From DAOPZC01 sp035353175 (lineage in GTDB: Bacteria > Verrucomicrobiota > Kiritimatiellia > RFP12 > UBA1067), in the NCBI GenBank assembly GCA_035353175.1, contig DAOPZC010000012.1, positions 1 through 64,000 of the forward strand: a stretch of DNA of 64,000 nucleotides, given 5' to 3'. Shown here piece after piece: positions 27,798 through 37,140 of this stretch. The translations under genes were made by a program, and so were the position numbers. A model generated the notes under the pieces. The model worked only from the letters and a program-made list of their open reading frames with translations. It made no database searches and was not told the DNA's origin. Every line of letters starts with the position of its first letter. Position 1 is the first letter of the stretch.

Positions 27798-30700
27798 ATG
27801 AGTCATACGGGATTCTGTCTCAGAATGTCGGCGGTGGTTGCTGTGGCTGTGGTTTTTTGCGCGGGTTGGACGCAGGCGAGCAGCGGGGCCTGGGAGGGCG
27901 ACACCAGCCTCTTTTGGACGAACAACAACAACTGGGCGAACAACTGGACCTATCCCAGTGCAGGCGAGACCGCGACCTTCAACGGCACGGCCTACAACCG
28001 GACTAACATCAACATCGCCGGCCTCTCGCGTATCAAGTACATCACTTTCGACAGCTATAACGTGGGCTCGTACATCATCGGCACCCTTCCTGCCAACAGC
28101 CAGACGCTTGTCATGGAGAACGACAGCTATTACAGGCTGAACGCGAACGTCGCCAACAGTCAGATGTTTAGCGCGGCGTTGCAGATCGGCACGGACCGCG
28201 CCGGGGCGAACTACTATTTCCAGAATGACAGCCCGAGCTATGCCTTGACTCTGGCCGGTGACGTTCTGACACCATCTAGCGGCGGCACGCCCGGCGGCAA
28301 GACCCTTGTCATCAACGGTGTGGGGAACGTGCGGTTCCTGGGCAACATCATCACCAACGGCTTTTGTCAGATCACCCTCGACAACAACAGTAGCGGCACC
28401 CTGACACTGACGGGATCCAACCGGGTCAGCCTTCTCCGGATCGACGGCGCGCCCAACAGCGTGGTCGACATCGGCGACAACGGTTATCTGTTTCTCGACA
28501 ACCTCGGCGGCAATACCATCAACGCCACGATGGACGGCGTCATCACGGGCAAGGGGAAAATCCGGCTCAGCACCAACTCGGGCCACAACTACGCGGACAA
28601 CTATGTGGCAGGCGGAAAAACGCTGGTGATCAATCCGTCGATCGTGGGCGAAACCGGATTCGAGATGTGGAGCGGGACCGGCACGTTCGTCTTCAACGGG
28701 ATCAACACCTTCGAGTCGAACGTCATTTTCGGGACCTCCGGCACCATCAGCGTCTCCAAAATCGGAAACAAAGGCTCGACCACCAGCAATCTGGGACAGG
28801 GCACAATGTTGCGTTTTACCAGCGGGGGGCGGTTGCTCTACACTGGCACCGGAGAGACGAGCGACCGCATGATCCAGATGGAAAACAGCATGATCCTCGA
28901 CCACTCGGGCACCGGCGAGCTGGTCTTCTCTTCCGCCTTAAACGTGCTGGGAAACACCAAGACGCTGACGCTGCAAGGCGCCACGGCGGGCATCGGCGAG
29001 ATCAGCGGCATCGTCTCGAACGGCTCCGCCACAACCTCCCTCTCCAAGGACGGCACCGGCACGTGGCGCCTCTCGGCCGCGAACTCGTTCGCCGGCAGCA
29101 CGACCGTGCGGAACGGGGCGCTCGTGCTGACGGGCGCAAACGGCGCGATCGCCAACTCCAGCAGCTATACGGTCAACGACGGCGCGACGCTCCGCCTCGC
29201 CAATGCGGCGACCGCCAACAACGGCAACCGGCTCAGGGACGCCGGCGGAGTGACGCTGAACGGCGGCACGCTGCATCTGGCCAACGACGGCGGAGCCGCC
29301 AACTACAGCGAGACGGCCGCCGCGCTTTCGATTGCCCAGAACGCCTGCACGGTGCGCGCCGACCGCGCGCCGGTCGGCCAGACTTCCACGCTGACCTTCT
29401 CTTCGCTCAGCCGGACCGCGGGCGCGACGGTCGACTTCGCGGGCGAGGGGCTCGGCGAAACGGACGGCCGCAACAAGATCGTGTTCACCGCCGCGCCGGC
29501 CCTGGTCAATGGCGTGATCGGCCCGTGGGCCACCGTGAACGGCACCAACCTCGCGGCCTACAGCGCCGAGCGGGGCGTGTACGCCGCGCCGCAGCCCGCG
29601 TATGACGTCGACATCGCCGCGCGCGGCCCCGCCTCGGTCATCGCCAGCAACGACACGCAGCACGTGCGGATCAACAGCGCCGGCGTGTCGGGTCCGATCC
29701 AGCTGGGGGCCCCGGTCACGCGCATCGCCTCGCTCACCCAGAACACCGCCACCGACGCCACGGTGGACACGGCCGGCAAGAGCTTCCAGACGGCCGGCGT
29801 GAGTGTCCCGGCGGGCAAGGCGCCGGTCACCCTCGGCGCGTCGTCCGGCGACGGGACGCTCGGCGCCCTCGCCGGCGGCGGCGACCTGGCGCTCGCCAGC
29901 GACGTTGCCGGCGGCCTGGTTGTGAACGCCGTGATCGCGAACAACGGCGCCGCCTCCACGCTGACGAAGCTGGGCCCCGGCTCCGCCACGCTGGCGGCGC
30001 CCAACACGTTTTCCGGCGGCACGGCGATCGGCGGCGGCACGCTGCTGCTCACGCACGCGGACGCCCTGCAGAACAGCACGCTGGGCGGCGCGGGCGCGGT
30101 GTTCGACGCGTCCGTCCCCGGCCACGCGTTCGCGGTCGGCGGCCTGACGGGGTCGTTCCCGCTGGCCCTGGAGGACAACGGCGGCAATCCGGTCAGCCTG
30201 ACGCTCGGGCGCGGCAACGCCAGCGCCTCGCACAGCGGCGTGCTGAGCGGGCCCGGCGGCCTGGCCAAGACCGGCACGGCCACGCAGACCCTCTCCGGAC
30301 CGAACACCTTCAGCGGCGGGGCGGCGGTCAGCCAGGGCGCGCTGTCGGTCGGCAACGCCTCCTCCCTCGGGACCGGTCCGGTCGTCAACGACGCGACGCT
30401 CAACCTGACGGCGGGCGGGGTGACCTATTCCGGGCTCTCCTCCAGCCTCAGCGGGACCGGCACGGTCAACGTGACGCTGACCACCGGCTCGGGCACAACG
30501 TATCTGCACGGCGATTACTCCGGCTTCACCGGCATCTGGAATCTCGGTATCGGCGCTTCGGCGAACGCGGCCAAGGCCTACATGAACGGGCCGGACAACA
30601 GCGCCGCGACCATCAACGTGCTCTCCAACGCCGCGCTCTACTGCAACAACGCGGGCGCGCACACGGCCAAGATCGTGCTGAAGGGCGGCAACACGGGCGA

Positions 30701-33700
30701 GCAGTACGGCCAGCTGCGGCTCGAGAACAACTGCGTGTGGGCCGGGCCGGTCACGCTCGCCGGAAACATCACCTCGGGAGAGGACGGGTTCGTCGGCGGC
30801 AGCTCGGGCACCGGTTACATAACCGGTAACATCGGCGACCTGGACAGCATCCCGCGTCCTTTCTACAAGATCGGCGTCAACACGATCGCCCTGAGCGGCG
30901 ACAACACCTACAAGGGCCAGACCTGGATCCGCAACGGCACGCTGCGGATCAATTCGATCGCCAACGTCGGCGCGGCCAGCAGCGCCCTCGGCGCGCCGCA
31001 GACGATCGCAAACGGCACCATCAAGTTCGGCGAGAACAACACCAACACGGTCTTGTCCTATGTCGGCAACGGCGACGAGTCGGACCGCAACTTCGAACTC
31101 GCCGGCACGACCGGCGGCGCGACGATCGACCAGTCCGGCACGAACCTGCTGAAGCTCACCGGCTCGATCAGTTCTTCCGCCGCTGGCATCAAGAAGCTGA
31201 CGTTGCAAGGGTCGAATGCTGCGGGCGAAGGCGAGGTCTCCGGCGTGATTTCGGATGGCGTGGCGGGTGCCGTGATCTGGGCCGTCAAAAGCGGCTCGGG
31301 TACCTGGACGCTTTCGGGCGACAACACCTTCAGTGGCGGCATCACCAACGGCGGCGGTACTGTTGTCGTGACTCACCCTCATGCGCTCGGGACGGGCGGG
31401 GTCGGCGTATATAGCGGCAGCACGGCGACGTTCGATCTGGCCCATGACGGCGAGGACGAAAGAGTTCAGGCCTGGAGGATCTATGACACGGCCATCTGCA
31501 CGATCCGTTGCGGTCGCGGCACAGAAGGCCCGGCAATCGATCACGCCATCGATTTGGCCAGCATGAGCGGCATCACCCTGTACGTCACCAACGGCAGTAA
31601 CGTGACGAGCGGCACACCAACCCTGACCATCGGGGCCGTAAGTCTTTTCGGCGGCAGCGCCGACAAGGTGACGACGCTGGTGCCGACGACGGCCGACCTG
31701 ATCATCGGCCGGGCCGCGATCTACGAGAGCAACTTTGCCAACAAGACCCTGAAGCTCGACGGTACCAGCACGGGTAGCGTGATCCTTGGTTCAATCAGCA
31801 ACGGATTGAACACCGTCAAGCTCACCAAGTCCAACACCAGTACGTGGACGCTTTACGGCTCCAACATTTACAGCGGCGCGACAGCCGTGGACAACGGACG
31901 CCTGGTGTTGGCCGGCGCGGACGGCGCCATCCTCGGCGCGGGCGGCATTTCGATCAGCACCGGTGCGCGGCTCGAGGTGAGAAACAGTGCGGTGACCAAC
32001 AACGGCAACCGCCTCAGCGACACGGCGACGGTGACCATGAAGGGCGGCGTCTTGGATTATGCCCACTCCGGCGGCGCGGCCGACTATAGCGAGACCGCCG
32101 GTCCTTTGGCCGTCAACGCGGGCAGCAACACGATTCTGACGGCTCGTGCCGACGAATCCCAGACGTCGACGCTGACGTTTGCATCGCTCGCGCGCACCGG
32201 GGGGACGATCAACTTCGCGGGCGACGGGATCGGTGACGCCGACGGCCGTAACCGCGTGCTGTTCACGGCTGCGCCGACGCTGTCCAACGGCCTCATCGGC
32301 CCGTGGGCCGTGATCAACGGCGCCACCCTCGCGACCTATGACGGCACGCTGGGCGTCACCGCCTTCGCCAACTTTACGGACATCGCGGCCCGCGGGCCCG
32401 ACTCGGTGATCCCGGACGACGCTACGCTCAACGCGCGAATCAACCTGCCCGGCTCGAATGGTCCCATTACGCTCGCCACGTCGCCGGTCAGCCAGGTCTA
32501 CACGCTCCTTCAAAACACCGATACGCCGGCCAAAGTGACGACGACGGGGACGACGTTCCAAGCCTCCGCCATCCTGATCGGCTCGGGCAAGGCGGACCTG
32601 ACCATCGGCACCGCTCAAGGGGACGGAGCGCTCACCGCCATCGGCAACGAGCTGCTGCTGGCCAACCATGACGGGACCGCTGTCCTGACCGTGAACGCGC
32701 CGGTGTCGAACAACACGGGGGCCGTCTCGCTGGGCAAGTCCGGCATCGGCACCGTCGTGCTGGCGGGCTCGAACACCTACTCGGGTGCGACCGTGATCAA
32801 CGAGGGCACGCTGGCCTTCGGCGGCACTGGAACGCAGACGGTCTCGAGCGTTATCAGCGGGCCCGGCAAGCTGGCCAAGATCGGTTCGGGACGCGTGACC
32901 CTTTCCGGGGCCAACACCTATCTGGGCGAGACCTACATCAATGAGGGTATCGTTCTAGCGCAAAATAACACGGCCTTCGGTAACGCGGCAGCGGGGACCG
33001 TCATCGCGGATGGTGCCACGCTGGATATCGGAGCAGCGCTGGCTTCAAGCTCGCTGTATTTGAACCTTGAAACCTTCACCGTCAGCGGCAAGGGCGTGGA
33101 CGAGCTGGGTGCCATCGTCAACGCTTCACCGACAGCGCAGATGAATGCGATCAACAGGGTCACACTGGTTGGCGACACGACGTTCGGCGCAGTCGGACGG
33201 TGGGATATCCGAAATAACTCGCCGCTCCTCACCCTGAACGGTCACACCCTCACCAAGATCGGAGCGAATGAGTTTGTTTTGATCACCAAGGTCATACCCG
33301 ACGGTGGTCACATCGTTGTCACGCAGGGGTTGATGCGGATCGAGGGCTCCTGTAATCTGAACGGTAACGCGGCCGACACGTTGCGGGTCAACTCCGGCGC
33401 GCGGCTGGACCTGTACTCGCTCGTCTCCACAACGAACGCCACTCCCTGGACGTTGATTTGTGACCATTTGGCGACCGTCATCGCAGGCAACAGCTACCAT
33501 CCTTACAATACATGGTGGGGGCCTGTGACCTTGAACGGGACCGCCTTCTTGGATGGCAGTTCCGGCCGAAGCATGGGCTTTACGAATGACATCAGTGGCA
33601 GCGGATCGCTTGTCAAGAACGGTACTGGAGACGCCTTCTTATTCGGCACCGCCAACACCTATGCAGGGACGACGGTGGTCAGCAATGGCGTTTTATATGT

Positions 33701-35744
33701 CTCTCAACCGGGCGGTCTGCCGGGATACAACGAGGGCGGCCGGGTGACGGTCGGGCCCAGCGGGACGCTGGTCACGTATTATGCTGATGACGGCAGCGGC
33801 TGGACCAAGGAGCAGATCGACGATGTCCGCACCAACACGATGTTTGCCTCGTCGGCCGCCTGCCTGGGCATCAATACCGCTTGGGGCGACCTCGTCTACG
33901 ACCGCGACCTCACTCAGACCATGTCGTTCGCAAAATACGGGACGAATACGCTCACGTTCCCGCAGAAGAACCTGTTCGGCGGCGCGCTGAAAGTCTATGG
34001 CGGCACCGTGAACCTGCCGGCTTCCAGCACCAACGCCATCGGCGCGGTCACCGTGAACGGCGGCAGCCTCGGCGGCGCGCTCAACATCGACGGCTTCACC
34101 TCGCTGGGCAACAACAACATGAACGTGGGCTCGTCCGGCAGCGACCGCAGCATCGTCACGATCTCGACCAACGCCGTGATGGCCAAGCTCCTCGTGGGCA
34201 CGACCAAGGGCGGTGCGGGCGCGGTCATCCAAAACGGCGGCAACCTGCGGATCGGGCCATCCATCATTTCTACCGACGTCTTGTCAGTCGGTTCGGGGGG
34301 CGGTTACGGCTATTACCGCATGAACTCGGGCTCGCTCATGACGGGACAATTCGGTATCACGGGCGGCGGCGCCGGCAACAACGACGGCGTAATCGACGTT
34401 TTCGACGGCAACATCAACGTGTGCACCAACGGCGGATGGCTGATCTGGGGATGGGGCGGCGGCAACGGCGTGCTGAACATGTTCGGCGGGTCGATCGCCT
34501 CGCCGATCAACGGCAACGACCTGACGCTGGCCTATATTGCCAGCCGTGACTGTTTCGGAATGCTCAACTTGCTCGGACCTGCGGCGTACGTGGATGCGAC
34601 CGGACAGAACACCGGCAAGTCGATCAACATGGCCAGAAGCTCCGGCAATATCGCTTCTGTGATCAACCTAAATTCCGGCACGCTTCTCGTTAACCGGGTC
34701 TTTGCGGGTGTCACCGGCACACCTTCGCTCTTTAACTTCGGTGGTGGCACGCTGAGGGTGAACGCCTCGACGGGCTACGCCACGACGTTGATGCAGGGCC
34801 TGACGGCGGCCACCGTCTATTCTGGCGGCGCGGTGATCGATACCACGAACGTGAATGTCACCCTCAACCAGCCGCTGCTCGCTCCGGCCGGCTACGGTGT
34901 TTCCTCAATTCCGCTCCGCAGTCAGGGCCTCGGGTACATCGGCGCGCCGACGGTCGTCATTTCCGGCGGCAGCGGCACCGGCGCGACCGCCATCGCCACG
35001 GTTGACCTGAACGAATCGAGCCCGACCTTCCGGCAGGTCACGGGGCTGACCGTCACCAGCCCTGGCTCGGGGTATCAGGCCTCCGACGCGGTGACCGTCA
35101 CGCTGCGCGGCGGCGGATACACCAACAACGCGGCGGCCCTGGCGGCCGGCGCGTTGTTGGGGGTGAACGAGGCCACCGGCGGACTCACGAAGCTGGGCAG
35201 CGGCATCCTGACGCTGGGCGGGGTCAACACGTACGGCGGGTCCACGGTCATCAGCAACGGCACGGTCAAGCTGGGCAACGCCAAGGCGCTGCCGACCGGC
35301 ACGCGGGTCGTTCTTGCGGGCGGTTCGCTTGACCTGAACGGGTTCACGGTCACGAACACGTTGACCGCTCTCGGCGGCACCGTGGCCAACGGCACGTTTG
35401 ACACGGTCATTTCCCCGGCGGGCACGAACGCGGTCGGCTCCGAGACCTTCGCGCTGAACGGCGTCACCCTGCAGGGACAGTATTTGGCGGACGTGGCGGC
35501 CGGCGGCGCAAGCGACCACGTGACGTTCCAGGGTAACGTCAATCTTTCTGGCCTGACGTTGGAAATTGTGGATCCTGAACTGTTGGATCGCGACAAGGTT
35601 TATACGCTGGCCTCGATCACCGGAACGCGCACCGGCGGTTTTTCGGCGGACAACCTGCCCGATAACCGCTGGCACCTGTTGTACAAGGACGATGGCACGG
35701 TCAAGCTGGCCTTCATTCAAGGAACGATTATGCTGCTGCGGTAA
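27798..35744 (+). CDS. Giant exported autotransporter-associated beta-strand repeat protein
   Basis: A 2648-residue protein, probably a surface fibre or adhesin. A signal peptide (ending near GWTQASSG) is followed by WEGDTSLFWTNNNNWAN, an opening typical of these proteins. The body is a long beta-helix of repeats of the type LTKxGxGTxxLxGxNTYSGxTxVxxGTL (PF12951-like), for example around 29,980, 30,280, 31,300, 32,750 and 35,190. No C-terminal autotransporter barrel, PEP-CTERM or LPXTG signal is visible; the protein ends with a short beta module and GTIMLLR. Internal blocks of about 300 residues are duplicated. AGGTGG precedes ATG 27798. It is monocistronic, with its own promoter and terminator. 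The family match is clear; the role is inferred. Confidence 0.82.
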   Translation: MSHTGFCLRMSAVVAVAVVFCAGWTQASSGAWEGDTSLFWTNNNNWANNWTYPSAGETATFNGTAYNRTNINIAGLSRIKYITFDSYNVGSYIIGTLPANSQTLVMENDSYYRLNANVANSQMFSAALQIGTDRAGANYYFQNDSPSYALTLAGDVLTPSSGGTPGGKTLVINGVGNVRFLGNIITNGFCQITLDNNSSGTLTLTGSNRVSLLRIDGAPNSVVDIGDNGYLFLDNLGGNTINATMDGVITGKGKIRLSTNSGHNYADNYVAGGKTLVINPSIVGETGFEMWSGTGTFVFNGINTFESNVIFGTSGTISVSKIGNKGSTTSNLGQGTMLRFTSGGRLLYTGTGETSDRMIQMENSMILDHSGTGELVFSSALNVLGNTKTLTLQGATAGIGEISGIVSNGSATTSLSKDGTGTWRLSAANSFAGSTTVRNGALVLTGANGAIANSSSYTVNDGATLRLANAATANNGNRLRDAGGVTLNGGTLHLANDGGAANYSETAAALSIAQNACTVRADRAPVGQTSTLTFSSLSRTAGATVDFAGEGLGETDGRNKIVFTAAPALVNGVIGPWATVNGTNLAAYSAERGVYAAPQPAYDVDIAARGPASVIASNDTQHVRINSAGVSGPIQLGAPVTRIASLTQNTATDATVDTAGKSFQTAGVSVPAGKAPVTLGASSGDGTLGALAGGGDLALASDVAGGLVVNAVIANNGAASTLTKLGPGSATLAAPNTFSGGTAIGGGTLLLTHADALQNSTLGGAGAVFDASVPGHAFAVGGLTGSFPLALEDNGGNPVSLTLGRGNASASHSGVLSGPGGLAKTGTATQTLSGPNTFSGGAAVSQGALSVGNASSLGTGPVVNDATLNLTAGGVTYSGLSSSLSGTGTVNVTLTTGSGTTYLHGDYSGFTGIWNLGIGASANAAKAYMNGPDNSAATINVLSNAALYCNNAGAHTAKIVLKGGNTGEQYGQLRLENNCVWAGPVTLAGNITSGEDGFVGGSSGTGYITGNIGDLDSIPRPFYKIGVNTIALSGDNTYKGQTWIRNGTLRINSIANVGAASSALGAPQTIANGTIKFGENNTNTVLSYVGNGDESDRNFELAGTTGGATIDQSGTNLLKLTGSISSSAAGIKKLTLQGSNAAGEGEVSGVISDGVAGAVIWAVKSGSGTWTLSGDNTFSGGITNGGGTVVVTHPHALGTGGVGVYSGSTATFDLAHDGEDERVQAWRIYDTAICTIRCGRGTEGPAIDHAIDLASMSGITLYVTNGSNVTSGTPTLTIGAVSLFGGSADKVTTLVPTTADLIIGRAAIYESNFANKTLKLDGTSTGSVILGSISNGLNTVKLTKSNTSTWTLYGSNIYSGATAVDNGRLVLAGADGAILGAGGISISTGARLEVRNSAVTNNGNRLSDTATVTMKGGVLDYAHSGGAADYSETAGPLAVNAGSNTILTARADESQTSTLTFASLARTGGTINFAGDGIGDADGRNRVLFTAAPTLSNGLIGPWAVINGATLATYDGTLGVTAFANFTDIAARGPDSVIPDDATLNARINLPGSNGPITLATSPVSQVYTLLQNTDTPAKVTTTGTTFQASAILIGSGKADLTIGTAQGDGALTAIGNELLLANHDGTAVLTVNAPVSNNTGAVSLGKSGIGTVVLAGSNTYSGATVINEGTLAFGGTGTQTVSSVISGPGKLAKIGSGRVTLSGANTYLGETYINEGIVLAQNNTAFGNAAAGTVIADGATLDIGAALASSSLYLNLETFTVSGKGVDELGAIVNASPTAQMNAINRVTLVGDTTFGAVGRWDIRNNSPLLTLNGHTLTKIGANEFVLITKVIPDGGHIVVTQGLMRIEGSCNLNGNAADTLRVNSGARLDLYSLVSTTNATPWTLICDHLATVIAGNSYHPYNTWWGPVTLNGTAFLDGSSGRSMGFTNDISGSGSLVKNGTGDAFLFGTANTYAGTTVVSNGVLYVSQPGGLPGYNEGGRVTVGPSGTLVTYYADDGSGWTKEQIDDVRTNTMFASSAACLGINTAWGDLVYDRDLTQTMSFAKYGTNTLTFPQKNLFGGALKVYGGTVNLPASSTNAIGAVTVNGGSLGGALNIDGFTSLGNNNMNVGSSGSDRSIVTISTNAVMAKLLVGTTKGGAGAVIQNGGNLRIGPSIISTDVLSVGSGGGYGYYRMNSGSLMTGQFGITGGGAGNNDGVIDVFDGNINVCTNGGWLIWGWGGGNGVLNMFGGSIASPINGNDLTLAYIASRDCFGMLNLLGPAAYVDATGQNTGKSINMARSSGNIASVINLNSGTLLVNRVFAGVTGTPSLFNFGGGTLRVNASTGYATTLMQGLTAATVYSGGAVIDTTNVNVTLNQPLLAPAGYGVSSIPLRSQGLGYIGAPTVVISGGSGTGATAIATVDLNESSPTFRQVTGLTVTSPGSGYQASDAVTVTLRGGGYTNNAAALAAGALLGVNEATGGLTKLGSGILTLGGVNTYGGSTVISNGTVKLGNAKALPTGTRVVLAGGSLDLNGFTVTNTLTALGGTVANGTFDTVISPAGTNAVGSETFALNGVTLQGQYLADVAAGGASDHVTFQGNVNLSGLTLEIVDPELLDRDKVYTLASITGTRTGGFSADNLPDNRWHLLYKDDGTVKLAFIQGTIMLLR
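29062..30020 (+). repeat. Internal duplication, copy A, in the giant repeat protein
   Basis: Encodes a block running from TWRLSAANSFAG through NNGNRLRDAGGVTLNGG, ANYSETAAAL, DGRNKIVFTAAPAL, GVIGPWATVNG and DIAARGPASVI to a TKLGPGSATL repeat. Copy B at 31843-32790 has the same order of elements with substitutions, so the similarity is ancient at DNA level but clear in protein. Confidence 0.7.
31843..32790 (+). repeat. Internal duplication, copy B, in the giant repeat protein
   Basis: Runs from TWTLYGSNIYSG through NNGNRLSDTATVTMKGG, ADYSETAGPL, DGRNRVLFTAAPTL, GLIGPWAVING and DIAARGPDSVI to GKSGIGTVVLAGSNTYSG. A preceding half-unit (about 31040-31320) matches 28800-29062 (GNGDESDR versus TGETSDR; KLTLQGSNA versus TLTLQGATA). 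In copy B the two halves are separated by an insertion of roughly 520 bases. Confidence 0.7.
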
Positions 35745-35763
35745 TACACGTTCAAATTGTGCG

Positions 35764-35803
35764 ACGGCGGCGCAGGGATACACCCTGCGCCGCCGTTTTT
35801 TTT
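35764..35803 (+). terminator. Strong rho-independent terminator after the giant repeat gene
   Basis: ACGGCGGCGCAGGG (35764-35777) and CCCTGCGCCGCCGT (35783-35796) form a perfect 14-bp stem with a 5-base loop, followed by a run of eight Ts. It begins 20 bases after the stop codon. Confidence 0.96.
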
Positions 35804-36034
35804 GGTATCAGTATCGCCGGCGGGACAAAATGCCGGTGTGCCGTTCGCTTTTTTGAGTGCAGCGGCGCACCCGAATGCGCGCACCAGAATGTCGCGCTTG
35901 ACCCCGTTTGATGTGTCGCGTACCATACCCTGTGTTGTCTTGTTACGTCTCTTCCGGCGGTGTGCCGGGCATGTGCCCTTGTCACCCGGCAGCGTCTGTC
36001 AATAAAAGCGAAAGCCAGTGCAGGAGATAAGAAA

Positions 36035-36928
36035 ATGAGAACCCCTTGCATCACCCGTCGCGATTTTCTGGCCGGTTCGGCCGCTTTGGCTTCAGCCGCC
36101 GCGTATTCGCCTGCCGCCGCATACGCGGCAGGCAAACGGAGCGCGACCGACATCGTTGTGCTGGGCAAGACCGGGCTCAAGTTGAGCCGGCTCGGCATCG
36201 GCTTGGGCAGCAACAGCGGAAACGTTCAGCGCGGTCTCGGCCAAGAGTCCTTCAACACGCTGATCAGGGCTGCTTTTGATCGCGGCATTCGCTATTTCGA
36301 CTGTGCGCAGTCCTACAAGACGTTCGAATGGATCGCAGATGCCATTAAGGGCTTGCCTCGCGACGAAATTTTTCTGCTGTCGAAGATCGGCGGCAACCCT
36401 GAGAAGCCCGCGGAGGTTATCGATAAGCAGCTCCAGATCCTCAGGACGGATTATGTCGACTGCCTGCTGGTGCATTGTGCGGTTACGTCGACGTGGACCA
36501 CGGAGCGCAGCCGACTGATGGAGGCCCTCGATGATGCAAAGGCCAAGGGCAAGATCCGCTCAAAGGGCGTCTCATGCCACTCTCTGCCTGCGCTGCGCGT
36601 CGCCGCCCAGTCGGATTGGGTGGATGTCAATCTCGTGCGCGTGAACCCGCAGGCCCGGCACACCGACAGCGAAACGCCGAAATGGGATGCGCCGGGCACG
36701 GTCATCGAGCCGGTGCTGGAACAGATGGCGATCATGAAGCAGAATAACCACGGCATCATCGGAATGAAGCTCATCGGCGATGGCGACTTCACTCGCCCCG
36801 AGGACCGCGAGAAGTCGATCCGCTTCGCCATGTCGCGGCGCGAAATCGATGCCGTGACCATCGGTTTCAAGAGCACGGACGAGATCGACGAGGCCGTCCG
36901 GCGCATGAACAGCGCGCTGGCGGGCTGA
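36035..36928 (+). CDS. Tat-exported aldo/keto reductase
   Basis: A 297-residue NAD(P)H-dependent oxidoreductase. The N terminus CITRRDFLAGSAALASAAAY is a twin-arginine signal, implying export as a folded, cofactor-loaded enzyme. The family catalytic tetrad is visible: D89 (RYFDCAQSY), Y94, K117 (LLSKIGG) and H147 (LLVHC). The barrel is short at the C terminus compared with classical AKRs of about 320 residues, as is common for this export type. GGAG lies 8-11 bases before ATG 36035; longer in-frame starts would bury the signal. Substrate unknown; the Gfo/Idh gene downstream has its own promoter. Confidence 0.85.
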   Translation: MRTPCITRRDFLAGSAALASAAAYSPAAAYAAGKRSATDIVVLGKTGLKLSRLGIGLGSNSGNVQRGLGQESFNTLIRAAFDRGIRYFDCAQSYKTFEWIADAIKGLPRDEIFLLSKIGGNPEKPAEVIDKQLQILRTDYVDCLLVHCAVTSTWTTERSRLMEALDDAKAKGKIRSKGVSCHSLPALRVAAQSDWVDVNLVRVNPQARHTDSETPKWDAPGTVIEPVLEQMAIMKQNNHGIIGMKLIGDGDFTRPEDREKSIRFAMSRREIDAVTIGFKSTDEIDEAVRRMNSALAG

Positions 36929-37044
36929 GGGCTTTTCCTTTTGCCTCCCCAAATCTCCAACGTCGTGCACCCTCGCGGGGGCAATTTGTGCCAACGACAA
37001 CGTGCCTGCTTTTGATTCCTCCCCGACAAATGAGTAAACGCTTA

Positions 37045-37073
37045 TTGACGAGGAATCCCTAAACCGCTATCTT
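37045..37073 (+). promoter_or_regulatory. Sigma-70-type promoter for the Gfo/Idh/MocA gene
   Basis: TTGACG (37045-37050) and TATCTT (37068-37073) are separated by 17 bases, 67 bases before the start codon at 37141. Confidence 0.55.
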
Positions 37074-37140
37074 TGAACTACATGTTGCAAAGTCTAGTGG
37101 ATGCTGTTTATACGAGAAAGAATGAAGAGGAGATTAGGAT

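Noticed and set aside
30810..30827. Perfect short palindrome ACCGGTTA-CA-TAACCGGT in the giant repeat gene
   Set aside because: It lies within coding sequence for TGYITGN; a single 8-bp palindrome in 8 kb of repetitive GC-rich DNA needs no special explanation.
28938..31544. An 868-codon open frame on the minus strand inside the giant repeat gene
   Set aside because: It is a mirror of GC-biased codon use in a repetitive gene. It is Arg/Ala-rich, has no ribosome binding site or family motif, and the plus-strand gene is clearly real.
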